In this document: piece after piece, positions 1 through 6,809 of the stretch
Layout: each line of letters begins with the position of its first letter
How positions within the stretch are numbered: the stretch's first letter is position 1
From: an uncultured bacterium
GTDB lineage: Bacteria > Verrucomicrobiota > Kiritimatiellia > RFP12 > UBA1067
Assembly: GCA_902799715.1 (NCBI GenBank)
Contig: CADCBS010000032.1
Coordinates: 1 to 40,922, forward strand
Direction: 5' to 3'
DNA length: 40,922 nt
Translations under genes and position numbers: made by a program
Notes under the pieces: model-generated
Database searches by the model: none
What the model saw: the letters and a program-made list of their open reading frames with translations, nothing else
What the model was told of the DNA's origin: nothing

Positions 1-38
1 GTGCGCCCCGCGAACGCGTCTTTCAAGTCTTCCGTCAT
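1..38 (-). CDS. 5' end of an unidentified protein, cut by the window edge
   Basis: Only the first 12 codons are present (MTEDLKDAFAGR). The ATG overlaps the stop of the ECF sigma factor gene in an ATGA arrangement, the same 4-base coupling seen at the two upstream junctions, so this is very probably the fourth gene of that operon. Genes directly after an ECF sigma factor often encode its anti-sigma factor, but nothing in 12 residues tests this. Confidence 0.55.
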   Translation of the reverse strand, partial: MTEDLKDAFAGR

Positions 39-592
39 GTCCGTGCGTCCTTTTTCCCGGCGGACAGCGCCGCCTTCAGTTTCGCGACGGCGTTGAACAT
101 TCTCGATTTCACGGTTCCCTCCGGGATGCCCAGCACGGCGGAAACCTCCGCGTACGGCATTTCCTGGAAGACCGCCAGCTCCACGACCTCGCGCAGCGGC
201 GGGGAGAGCGCGGCCACGGCCGCGCGCACCGCCGCGCCGGCGCGTCTGGGCGCGCCGGCGGCGGCGAGGACGTCGCGGTTTTCGCGCCATCCTTCCTCGA
301 CGCGCCTGCGCGCGTCCTTGCGCCGTATGTCGTCCACCCTTGCGCTTCGCGCGACCGTGAACAGGAATGTCGAGAACCTGGCGTCCGGCGAATATCCCGC
401 GCGCGCCTTCCACACGCGGATGAACGTCTGCTGCGCCAAGTCCTCGCCGTCATGGATTGAAACGCCCTGGCGGAGGAAAAAGTTCAATACTTTCGCGCGG
501 TATTTTTCGACAAGCCCTGAAAACGCGCCGGCGTCGCCGTTCCGGGCGACGGCCGCCATCGCGGCGGCGTCGGGATCGGGGGAGGCGTTCAT
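35..592 (-). CDS. ECF-type RNA polymerase sigma factor
   Basis: 185 residues, the usual size for an extracytoplasmic-function (RpoE-like) sigma factor. Residues about 20-92 match sigma region 2 (GEDLAQQTFIRVWKAR, then FSTFLFTVARSARVDDIRRK, the part that binds core enzyme and the -10 element). Residues about 131-176 match region 4 (LREVVELAVF, then the helix-turn-helix EVSAVLGIPEGTVKSRM, which reads the -35). The linker is alanine/arginine-rich. The frame is open further upstream, but the ATG at 592 overlaps the stop of the CvpA-like gene by 4 bases and starts exactly where homology to the family begins, so I chose it. It should direct transcription of a stress or envelope regulon; the target is unknown. 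Confidence 0.93.
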   Translation of the reverse strand: MNASPDPDAAAMAAVARNGDAGAFSGLVEKYRAKVLNFFLRQGVSIHDGEDLAQQTFIRVWKARAGYSPDARFSTFLFTVARSARVDDIRRKDARRRVEEGWRENRDVLAAAGAPRRAGAAVRAAVAALSPPLREVVELAVFQEMPYAEVSAVLGIPEGTVKSRMFNAVAKLKAALSAGKKDART

Positions 593-1068
593 CGCGGCGC
601 CGAGAGGTCGGCGTAGCGCGACGCGCATTCGTCGATCATGCGCACCGGCGCGGACGCGCCGGAGACGCCGGCGTCGATGCCGGCGGCGCGCGCGAAGCCC
701 AGCGCGAGAGCGCACAGGACGACGCCCTTGGCCGCGCCGAGGACCAGCCCCATGATCGCGTTCGTGGGCTGCGGGACGAGAAACGACACGAACCTGGCCA
801 CGAGCCGGTAGACGAGGCCGAACACGACGAGGCACGCCGCGAGGGAGGCGACCCAGGCGGCGATCCTTTCGGCGGCGCCCGGCTCGACGAGACGGTGCGC
901 CGACACGAACGAAGCCGCGAAGCGGTGCACGGGCAGGCCCGCGAAGAGCGCGGCCAGCAGGCCGCAGGCGTTGGCTATCTCGCCGGAAATGCCGCGCCAC
1001 AGGCCGATCCCGGCGAACGCCGCCACCGCCGCGTAGGCGCAGAAGTCTACCGGCTGCAAGGCGTTCAT
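589..1068 (-). CDS. CvpA-like inner membrane protein
   Basis: 159 residues with four hydrophobic segments (about residues 10-28, 32-50, 68-92 and 105-125) and the family's typical start (PVDFCAYAAVAAFAGIGLWRG), which resembles the CvpA/colicin V production family (DUF-like, about 160 residues). The final 35 residues are predicted soluble. It overlaps the TPR lipoprotein gene upstream and the sigma factor gene downstream by 4 bases each (ATGA), so translation is probably coupled across all three. CvpA proteins have been linked to envelope integrity; placement beside an ECF sigma factor fits an envelope-stress role, which is inference. Confidence 0.8.
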   Translation of the reverse strand: MNALQPVDFCAYAAVAAFAGIGLWRGISGEIANACGLLAALFAGLPVHRFAASFVSAHRLVEPGAAERIAAWVASLAACLVVFGLVYRLVARFVSFLVPQPTNAIMGLVLGAAKGVVLCALALGFARAAGIDAGVSGASAPVRMIDECASRYADLSAPR

Positions 1069-2231
1069 CTGCCGGAACCGGAGCGGTCTTTCCTTACTTC
1101 TTCCGCCATCGCGCGGTAGCGCGCGGCCGCGCGCCTGAACATGCCGTTGCTGCGGGTTTTCTCGAGGGCCGCCATCCGCCCCAAAACATCGAGGTCGGAC
1201 GAATCAGACACGAGCAGCCGCTCGAGGAACTGCACCGCCATGACTTCCTTCCTGTTCCTGACGGCGTACTCCGAGGCGTCGATGCACAGTTTCCTGCGCA
1301 GCTTCGGCGACGGCCGCCATTCGGAGACGGCGGTCTTGTACGTCTCTATCGGATTGTCGGCCGGGAAAGTCTTGCGGTTCCTTGAAATCAAGTCGATGAA
1401 AGCGGCGATCGCGTCGTCGTTGGAAGGATCGAGCGCGATGGCCTTCTTGAATTTCGCATGCGCTTCGCGCGTCTTCCTCTTCAGGCGGAGGGCGTTGGCC
1501 TCCTTGAGAAGCTCCATGGACTTCGCAGCGTCGGTCTTCGCGCTGCGCCGCGCCTCTATCTCCTTGATTTTGCGGCGGAGTGCGGGCAGGGCCGTATCTT
1601 CGACTATCTTGACGTGCCGCGGGTCGGCGCCGGGCATGCGGACGAACTGGCTGTACAGGTCTTTGGCCTCGAACGGGAACTTGTCGGCGACGAGCCCCGC
1701 CAGGTGGTATGTGGCGGCGGGGTTGCCCGGATCGAGATAGATTGCGTGCAGGAGGGCGGCGAACGCTTCGTCCTTGTCCGGATTCGACCCGTCTGCGCCC
1801 ACCACCACGGCGATGCCGTTCAGCGCGGACGCGCGCACTTCCCTGCTTGCGCCGGACTTCGGGTCGAGGAGTTTCCCGAACGATGCGGTCGCGCGCTTCC
1901 AGTCGCGCAGCGCGCAGGCGACCTTGCCGTCCATGAGGAGCGGGCCCGCGCCGTCGGGCCGCAGGCGCAGCGCGTCTTTCACGGCGGCGTCGGCCGCCTC
2001 GTTCTCGCCGCGCGCGAAGTGCGCCTCGGCAAGGCGCACGGCGGCGTCCACATCGCCCGGATTCTGCTTCACGGCGTCCGCCAGGAAGCTGGCGGCGTCG
2101 GCGTAGTTGCCTTCGGAAAGGGCCTTTTCGCCCTTGGCGGCGGAATCGGAGGAGCCGCCGCACCCGGCGAGGCACGACGCGGCCGCGACGAACGCGGACG
2201 CGGACAAAGAGAATATGTATGGATTGCGCAT
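1065..2231 (-). CDS. TPR-repeat lipoprotein
   Basis: 388 residues. The N-terminus is a lipoprotein signal with lipobox LAGC (cysteine near residue 23), followed by a Gly/Ser linker. TPR-like helices are visible at about residues 36-110 (GNYADAASFLADAVKQNPGDVDAAVRLAEAHF... style, ending in alternating A/L/G positions) and again near 245-275 (AHAKFKKAIALDPSNDDAIAAF). The middle is Lys/Arg-rich. It is the first gene of the operon with the CvpA-like and sigma factor genes. A GGGG-type ribosome site lies about 8 bases before the ATG and an extended -10 lies upstream at 2260-2268. Likely an outer or inner membrane-anchored scaffold facing the periplasm; partner unknown. Confidence 0.85.
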   Translation of the reverse strand: MRNPYIFSLSASAFVAAASCLAGCGGSSDSAAKGEKALSEGNYADAASFLADAVKQNPGDVDAAVRLAEAHFARGENEAADAAVKDALRLRPDGAGPLLMDGKVACALRDWKRATASFGKLLDPKSGASREVRASALNGIAVVVGADGSNPDKDEAFAALLHAIYLDPGNPAATYHLAGLVADKFPFEAKDLYSQFVRMPGADPRHVKIVEDTALPALRRKIKEIEARRSAKTDAAKSMELLKEANALRLKRKTREAHAKFKKAIALDPSNDDAIAAFIDLISRNRKTFPADNPIETYKTAVSEWRPSPKLRRKLCIDASEYAVRNRKEVMAVQFLERLLVSDSSDLDVLGRMAALEKTRSNGMFRRAAARYRAMAEEVRKDRSGSGR

Positions 2232-2259
2232 TTACGCCCCTTTGCAGTTTTTGCCCGCC

Positions 2260-2268
2260 AATATACCA
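2260..2268 (-). promoter_or_regulatory. Extended -10 promoter for the TPR lipoprotein operon
   Basis: On the minus strand TGG is followed directly by TATATT. The predicted transcription start lies near 2253, about 22 bases before the ATG at 2231. The surrounding 18 bases (TTTGGTATATTGGCGGGC) match the facing promoter at 2315-2332 at 16 of 18 positions, so the two divergent promoters are near mirror images. Confidence 0.6.
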
Positions 2269-2317
2269 AATCGCGCGCCGGAATGGAAGATTTCAGTGCC
2301 GGAATCCGCATGTTTTT

Positions 2318-2326
2318 TGGTATACT
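2318..2326 (+). promoter_or_regulatory. Extended -10 promoter of the UDP-glucose dehydrogenase gene
   Basis: TGG followed by TATACT, with no convincing -35 hexamer. The -10 ends only 7 bases before the ATG at 2334, so a normal start site would fall on or next to the A of the start codon and the mRNA would be leaderless. No Shine-Dalgarno sequence is present in those 7 bases (GCCGGGC). Confidence 0.6.
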
Positions 2327-2333
2327 GCCGGGC

Positions 2334-3686
2334 ATGAACAAAAATATCGTCTGCATCGGCGCCGGATACATCGGCGGCCCCACAATGGCTGTGATAGCCA
2401 AGATGAACCCGGACCGCAAGGTTGTCGTGGTGGACATCAACGAAGCGCGCATCGCCGCCTGGAACTCGGCGGACTTCGCGCTGCCGATATACGAACCCGG
2501 CCTCGCGGACGTCGTGAAGGAGGTGCGCGGGCGCAACCTGTTCTTCTCCACGGACATAAAATCCGCGGTGAAGGAATGCGACATCGTGTTCGTGGGCGTG
2601 AACACGCCCACGAAGATGTTCGGCCGCGGCGCCGGGCGCGCCAGCGACCTGCAGTACTGGGAAGCCACCGCCCGCGAGATAAAGGAATACGCCGAAGGCG
2701 ACAAGATCGTGATCGAGAAGTCGACGCTTCCCGTGCGCACGGCGGCGGCGATGGACGCCATCCTGAACGACAGGGCCAAGCACAGGTTCACCGTGCTGTC
2801 GAACCCGGAGTTCCTCGCCGAAGGCACGGCCATAAAGGACCTGCTGGAGCCGGACCGCGTGCTAATAGGCGGGCCGCAGGACGAAGCCGGCAGGGCGGCG
2901 ATGGCCGAGGCCGTGGAGATATACGCCGCCTGGACGCCGCGCGAGAGGATTCTCACGACCAACGTGTGGAGCGCGGAGCTGACGAAGCTCGCCGCCAACG
3001 CCTTTCTGGCGCAGCGCGTGTCTTCGATAAACGCCATCGCCGGGCTTTGCGAGGCGACCGGCGCGGACGTGGACGAAGTGGCGCGCGTGATCGGCGCCGA
3101 CAGGCGCATCGGCCCGAAATTCCTCAAGGCCGGCCCCGGCTTCGGCGGCTCGTGCTTCAAGAAGGACGTCCTGAACCTGGTCTACCTGTGCGAGACGTTC
3201 GGCCTGCACACGGCGGCCGAATACTGGACGGGCGTGATACGCATGAACGACCACCAGCAGGAGCGCATCGTGTCGCGCCTCTTCCGCGAGATGTTCAACA
3301 CACTGGCGAACAAGAAGATAGCGCTTTTCGGCTTCGCGTTCAAGGCCGACACCGGCGACACGCGCGAAACGCCCGCCGGCGCCGTCGCAAGGCTCCTCGC
3401 CGACGAGCACGTGCGCCTTGCCGTGACAGACCCCAAGGCCCTCGAAAACGCGAAGGCCGACCTGGCGGACCTCGACGGCACGGTTTTCGAGATCGACGAG
3501 TACAAGGCCGCCGAAGGCGCCGACGCCGTCGTGGTGATGACCGACTGGCGCCACTACCCGGACCTCGACTGGCGGCGCATCTTCGACGTCATGCGCAAGC
3601 CCGCGCTCGTGTTCGACACGAGGAACTGCCTCGACGCCGCCCGCCTGCGCGAAATCGGCTTCAAGGTGCTGAACACCGGCAAATGA
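2334..3686 (+). CDS. ugd: UDP-glucose 6-dehydrogenase, animal-type
   Basis: 450 residues. Oxidises UDP-glucose to UDP-glucuronate with two NAD+, feeding capsule, exopolysaccharide and pentose-sugar synthesis in the cytoplasm. The N-terminal Rossmann motif is IVCIGAGYIGG. The catalytic cysteine is Cys274 in GPGFGGSCFKKDVLN. The central helix (WSAELTKLAANAFLAQR) and the C-terminal NAD/UDP-binding part (KKIALFGFAFKADTGDTRET) resemble vertebrate UGDH more than the roughly 390-residue enzymes of most bacteria. The ATG at 2334 is chosen because the longer frame upstream encodes no family sequence and because the -10 lies just before it. The gene's TGA overlaps an ATG (ATGA, 3683-3686) in the frame of the next gene's body. 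Confidence 0.95.
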   Translation: MNKNIVCIGAGYIGGPTMAVIAKMNPDRKVVVVDINEARIAAWNSADFALPIYEPGLADVVKEVRGRNLFFSTDIKSAVKECDIVFVGVNTPTKMFGRGAGRASDLQYWEATAREIKEYAEGDKIVIEKSTLPVRTAAAMDAILNDRAKHRFTVLSNPEFLAEGTAIKDLLEPDRVLIGGPQDEAGRAAMAEAVEIYAAWTPRERILTTNVWSAELTKLAANAFLAQRVSSINAIAGLCEATGADVDEVARVIGADRRIGPKFLKAGPGFGGSCFKKDVLNLVYLCETFGLHTAAEYWTGVIRMNDHQQERIVSRLFREMFNTLANKKIALFGFAFKADTGDTRETPAGAVARLLADEHVRLAVTDPKALENAKADLADLDGTVFEIDEYKAAEGADAVVVMTDWRHYPDLDWRRIFDVMRKPALVFDTRNCLDAARLREIGFKVLNTGK

Positions 3687-3760
3687 CGCCCCCGCCCGGC
3701 CCCGGGCCGCTTCCGCGGACAGACAATATCCAACCCAAACAACGGACAAACAGACATACG

Positions 3761-3859
3761 AGGAAATCGACACCATGGACATCAACAGGCGTACTTTCAT
3801 ATTCGGCACCGCGGCGGCCGCCGCCCTCGCGGGACGCGCCGCCGGAAGCACCGGCGCGC
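3761..3859 (+). repeat. 99-bp perfect direct repeat, copy 1 (ribosome site plus Tat signal)
   Basis: Identical by eye to 5389-5487. It covers the Shine-Dalgarno region, the start codon and the first 28 codons (a Tat signal peptide) and stops abruptly after GGCGCGC. Flanks on both sides differ between the copies. The copies lie 1628 bp apart. Confidence 0.95.
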
Positions 3860-5317
3860 GGCGCGCGCACTTTGAAGCCCGGCGAAAAGCGCACCGCGGC
3901 GATAATCGGCTGCGGCGGGATGAACAGGGGGCTGATGGGACAGCTTCTCAACCGCGGCATCGCCCCCAACGTCAGGGTCGTCGCCGTCTGCGACTGCGAC
4001 AGGAGCCGCGCGGCGATGTTCGCGAAGATCGTCAACCAGAGGTACCGCGACAGCAAGTGCCGCGTCTCGTACGACTTCCGCGAACTCGTGGCCGACCCGG
4101 GCATCGACATCTTCTGCATCGCCACCCCGGACCACTGGCACGCCTACATCGCCGTCGAGGCGATGAAGCACGGCAAGGACGTATATTGCGAAAAGCCGCT
4201 GACCTACTCCATCGAGGAGGCGAAGCAGGTGATGGCGGCGCAGAAGAAGTACGGCCGCGTCCTCCAGACCGGGTCCTGGCAGCGTTCCGACAGGGTGTTC
4301 CGCGACGCTGTGGCGCTCGTCAGGGGCGGGCTGATCGGAAACGTCAGGTACGTCGACGCCAACTACGGCGCGATCGGCAAGTTCGGCGGCCCGTCGCATC
4401 CCGTCCGCTTCTGGAACGACCCCGCCAACGCCGCCAAGGAAGGCGCGCCCAATCCCGACATCGACTGGCCCATGTGGCTCGGTCCGGCCAGGATGCGCCC
4501 GTATTCGTCGGAGCTTTCGTTCCGCGGGCCGTCCCGCACGCCCATGTTCTGGCGCTGCGACGACGACCTGGCCTCCGGCATGAACGGCGACTGGGGCGCG
4601 CACCACCTCGACATCGTGCAGTGGGCGCTCGACATGGACGATGGCGGCCCGTACCGCGTGATCCGCTCGGACGAGCCCCATTCCACGAACCTCTACCACG
4701 GCGGGCGCCGCCAGTGGGGCATGGGCATGCTCTTCAAGAAGCCCTACGGCGACGTGAAGCTGTACCACGGGCCGTTCTCCGTGTTCTGGGCCGACAACCC
4801 CGCCGGAAGGAAGGAATGGGACTCGAGGGGGCACGGCTGGGGTGCGGTCTTCTACGGCGACACCGGCATCGTTGCCGTGAACCGCGGCAAGATCGCGGTC
4901 TGGACCGGCACCGGGCCTGTCAAGCCGGACCTGGAGATCCGCAGGCAGATCGAAAAGTGCACGTTCATGCCGGACAAGATCGCGTTCTCGTCCATAACCC
5001 CGGGCGCGCCGAAGCTCGGCAAGGTGCTCGACGGCATCGAGGCGAAATACAAAGCGGAGATCAAGAAGGCGAACCTCTACTACAGCGCGCACCACATGAA
5101 GGACTTCCTCGCGTGCGTCGAGTCGCGCCGCCTGCCGATCACCCACGCGGGCGTCGGCGGGCACAGCAGCATCCTGTGCCAGCTCTGCAACCTGAGCTAC
5201 AAGTACGACACCGGCTTCGACTGGGACCCGGAGAAGATGGAGTTCGCCAACGGCACCGGCAAGGGCATCCCGCTGGGGCGCGTCGGCGACTGCAACGGCT
5301 GGAAGGTCGAGGTCTGA
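3775..5317 (+). pseudogene. Gfo/Idh/MocA-family oxidoreductase with Tat signal, frame broken after the signal
   Basis: The start at 3775 (MDINRRTFIFGTAAAAA, with Tat motif NRRTFIFG) is in one frame, while the enzyme body (KPGEKRTAAIIGCGGMNRG onward, to the TGA at 5315) is in the next. A one-base gain or two-base loss within the GC-rich stretch about 3853-3870 would explain it. The body is otherwise complete: Rossmann motif GCGGMN, CDCDRSR, ATPDHWHAY, the EKP motif (YCEKPL), and a GDWGAHHLDI catalytic region. Proteins of this kind are NAD(P)-dependent sugar or inositol-type oxidoreductases exported folded by Tat. Possible causes are a real mutation, an assembly error, or a cytosolic form started from the ATG at 3683 that overlaps the ugd stop. 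In the start frame no stop occurs until 5328, so a gene caller may predict a false 517-residue protein. Confidence 0.8.
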
Positions 5318-5388
5318 CCGCCGCCTGAAACCGGCCCGGAACGCTTTCGCAATCCAACACGGACAATACAATCACACACCCACAAAAA

Positions 5389-5487
5389 AGGAAATCGACA
5401 CCATGGACATCAACAGGCGTACTTTCATATTCGGCACCGCGGCGGCCGCCGCCCTCGCGGGACGCGCCGCCGGAAGCACCGGCGCGC
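5389..5487 (+). repeat. 99-bp perfect direct repeat, copy 2
   Basis: Second copy of the repeat at 3761-3859, again covering the ribosome site, ATG and Tat signal peptide of a Gfo/Idh/MocA gene. The sequence after it differs completely at the base level from the first copy. Confidence 0.95.
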
Positions 5488-6809
5488 AGCACCTCGCCAA
5501 GGAATTCATGAAGGCGGGCGCCCTCGTGACGACCGTGTGCGACTGCGACAGGACGCGCGCCGCGGCCATGGCCAAGATGGTGGCCAAGACGCAGGGGGCC
5601 GTCTGCAAGACCACGCCGGAGTTCCGCGACGTGCTGGCCGACCCGAACGTGGACATGGTCTGCGTGGCCACGCCCGACCACTGGCACGCGTACATCTGCG
5701 TGGAGGCCATGAAGAGCGGCAAGGACGTCTACTGCGAAAAGCCCCTGACGTACTCCGTGCAGGAGACGAAGGAGGTGATCGCCGCCGCCCGGAAGTACGG
5801 CCGCGTGTTCCAGACCGGATCGATGCAGCGCAGCTCGCGCGAGTTCTTCACGGCGGTCTCGCTCGTCCGCGGCGGCCTGATCGGCAACGTGCGCTTCGTG
5901 GACGCCAATTTCGGCAGCGACAACAACCTGCGCGGCGGCCCGTCGCAGCCCTCGCGCTTCTGGGACGATCCTAAAAACGCCGCAAAGGAAGGCGCGCCGA
6001 ACCCCGACGTCGACTGGATCCGCTGGCTCGGCCCCGCCGCCCTGCGCCCGTACTCCGACCAGCTCGCCCCGCGCGGCGTGCACCGCTTCTTCCCCAACTT
6101 CTGGCGCTGCGACGACGACCTGGCCTCCGGCTACTGCGGCGACTGGGGCGCGCACCACTTCGACATCGCCCAGTGGGGCCTCGACATGGACAGGTCCGGC
6201 CCCGTCAAGGCGATCTGCTCCGACGAGCCGCACTCGACGAACCCGCTGCAGGGCGGCCGCCGCCAGTTCGGCATGCGCATGATATTCAAGAAGGACTACG
6301 GCGAAGTCGAGATGCGCCACGGCCCGTTCCGCCTGGGCTGGGGGACGGTGTTCTACGGCGACGACGGCATCGTGGCCGTGAACCGCGGCCGGATGGCGGT
6401 CTGGACCGGCACCGGCCTCGTGAAGCCAGAGCCGGGCATCCGCGCGAAGATCCGCGACTGCAAGTTCATGCCCGAAAAGATCGCCGCGAAGGGCTTCGGC
6501 AAGTCCCTGAACGCCGCGCTCGACACGCTCCAGAAACGCTTCGGCGACGTCATCGCGCGCGCCGGGCTGTACCGCAGCGAAAACCACGTCAAGAACTTCT
6601 GCGAATGCGTGGAGTCGCGCAAGGCCACGATCACCGACGCCGAAACCGGCGGCCGCGCCTGCACCCTGTGCCACATCGCCAACATGAGCTACAAGTTCGA
6701 CACCGGCTTCGACTGGGATCCGGTGAACATGGAGTTCGCCAACGGCACCGGCAAGGGAATCCCGCTGGCGCGCGTCGGCGACTGCAACGGCTGGACGGTC
6801 AAGGCTTGA
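5403..6809 (+). CDS. Gfo/Idh/MocA-family oxidoreductase with Tat signal, N-terminal Rossmann motif missing
   Basis: 468 residues. The first 28 residues are the same Tat signal as in the gene upstream. It then jumps directly to QHLAKEFMKAGALVTTVCDCD, which corresponds to the helix and second strand of the Rossmann fold. The first strand and the glycine loop (GCGGxx in its neighbour) are absent, so about 15-20 residues seem lost. The rest is intact: CVATPDHWHAY, YCEKPL, RGGLIGNVRFVDANFG, GDWGAHHFDIAQW, and the shared C-terminal NGTGKGIPL motif. Without the glycine loop, dinucleotide binding is doubtful. It is a paralogue of the preceding gene. The junction coincides exactly with the end of the 99-bp repeat. 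Confidence 0.85.
   Translation: MDINRRTFIFGTAAAAALAGRAAGSTGAQHLAKEFMKAGALVTTVCDCDRTRAAAMAKMVAKTQGAVCKTTPEFRDVLADPNVDMVCVATPDHWHAYICVEAMKSGKDVYCEKPLTYSVQETKEVIAAARKYGRVFQTGSMQRSSREFFTAVSLVRGGLIGNVRFVDANFGSDNNLRGGPSQPSRFWDDPKNAAKEGAPNPDVDWIRWLGPAALRPYSDQLAPRGVHRFFPNFWRCDDDLASGYCGDWGAHHFDIAQWGLDMDRSGPVKAICSDEPHSTNPLQGGRRQFGMRMIFKKDYGEVEMRHGPFRLGWGTVFYGDDGIVAVNRGRMAVWTGTGLVKPEPGIRAKIRDCKFMPEKIAAKGFGKSLNAALDTLQKRFGDVIARAGLYRSENHVKNFCECVESRKATITDAETGGRACTLCHIANMSYKFDTGFDWDPVNMEFANGTGKGIPLARVGDCNGWTVKA

Noticed and set aside
1458-2333. Extension of ugd upstream of 2334
   Set aside because: Antisense to the TPR lipoprotein gene and crosses the promoter; homology begins at the ATG at 2334.
3853-3885. 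Programmed +1 frameshift site
   Set aside because: No slippery codon, stop codon or stimulatory structure of a known type at the junction; the GC repeat explains an indel more simply.
2219-5317. Single 1032-codon frame covering ugd and the first Gfo/Idh/MocA gene
   Set aside because: Its first half is the out-of-frame shadow of ugd. Only the part after about 3870 encodes real protein, the body of the frame-broken oxidoreductase.
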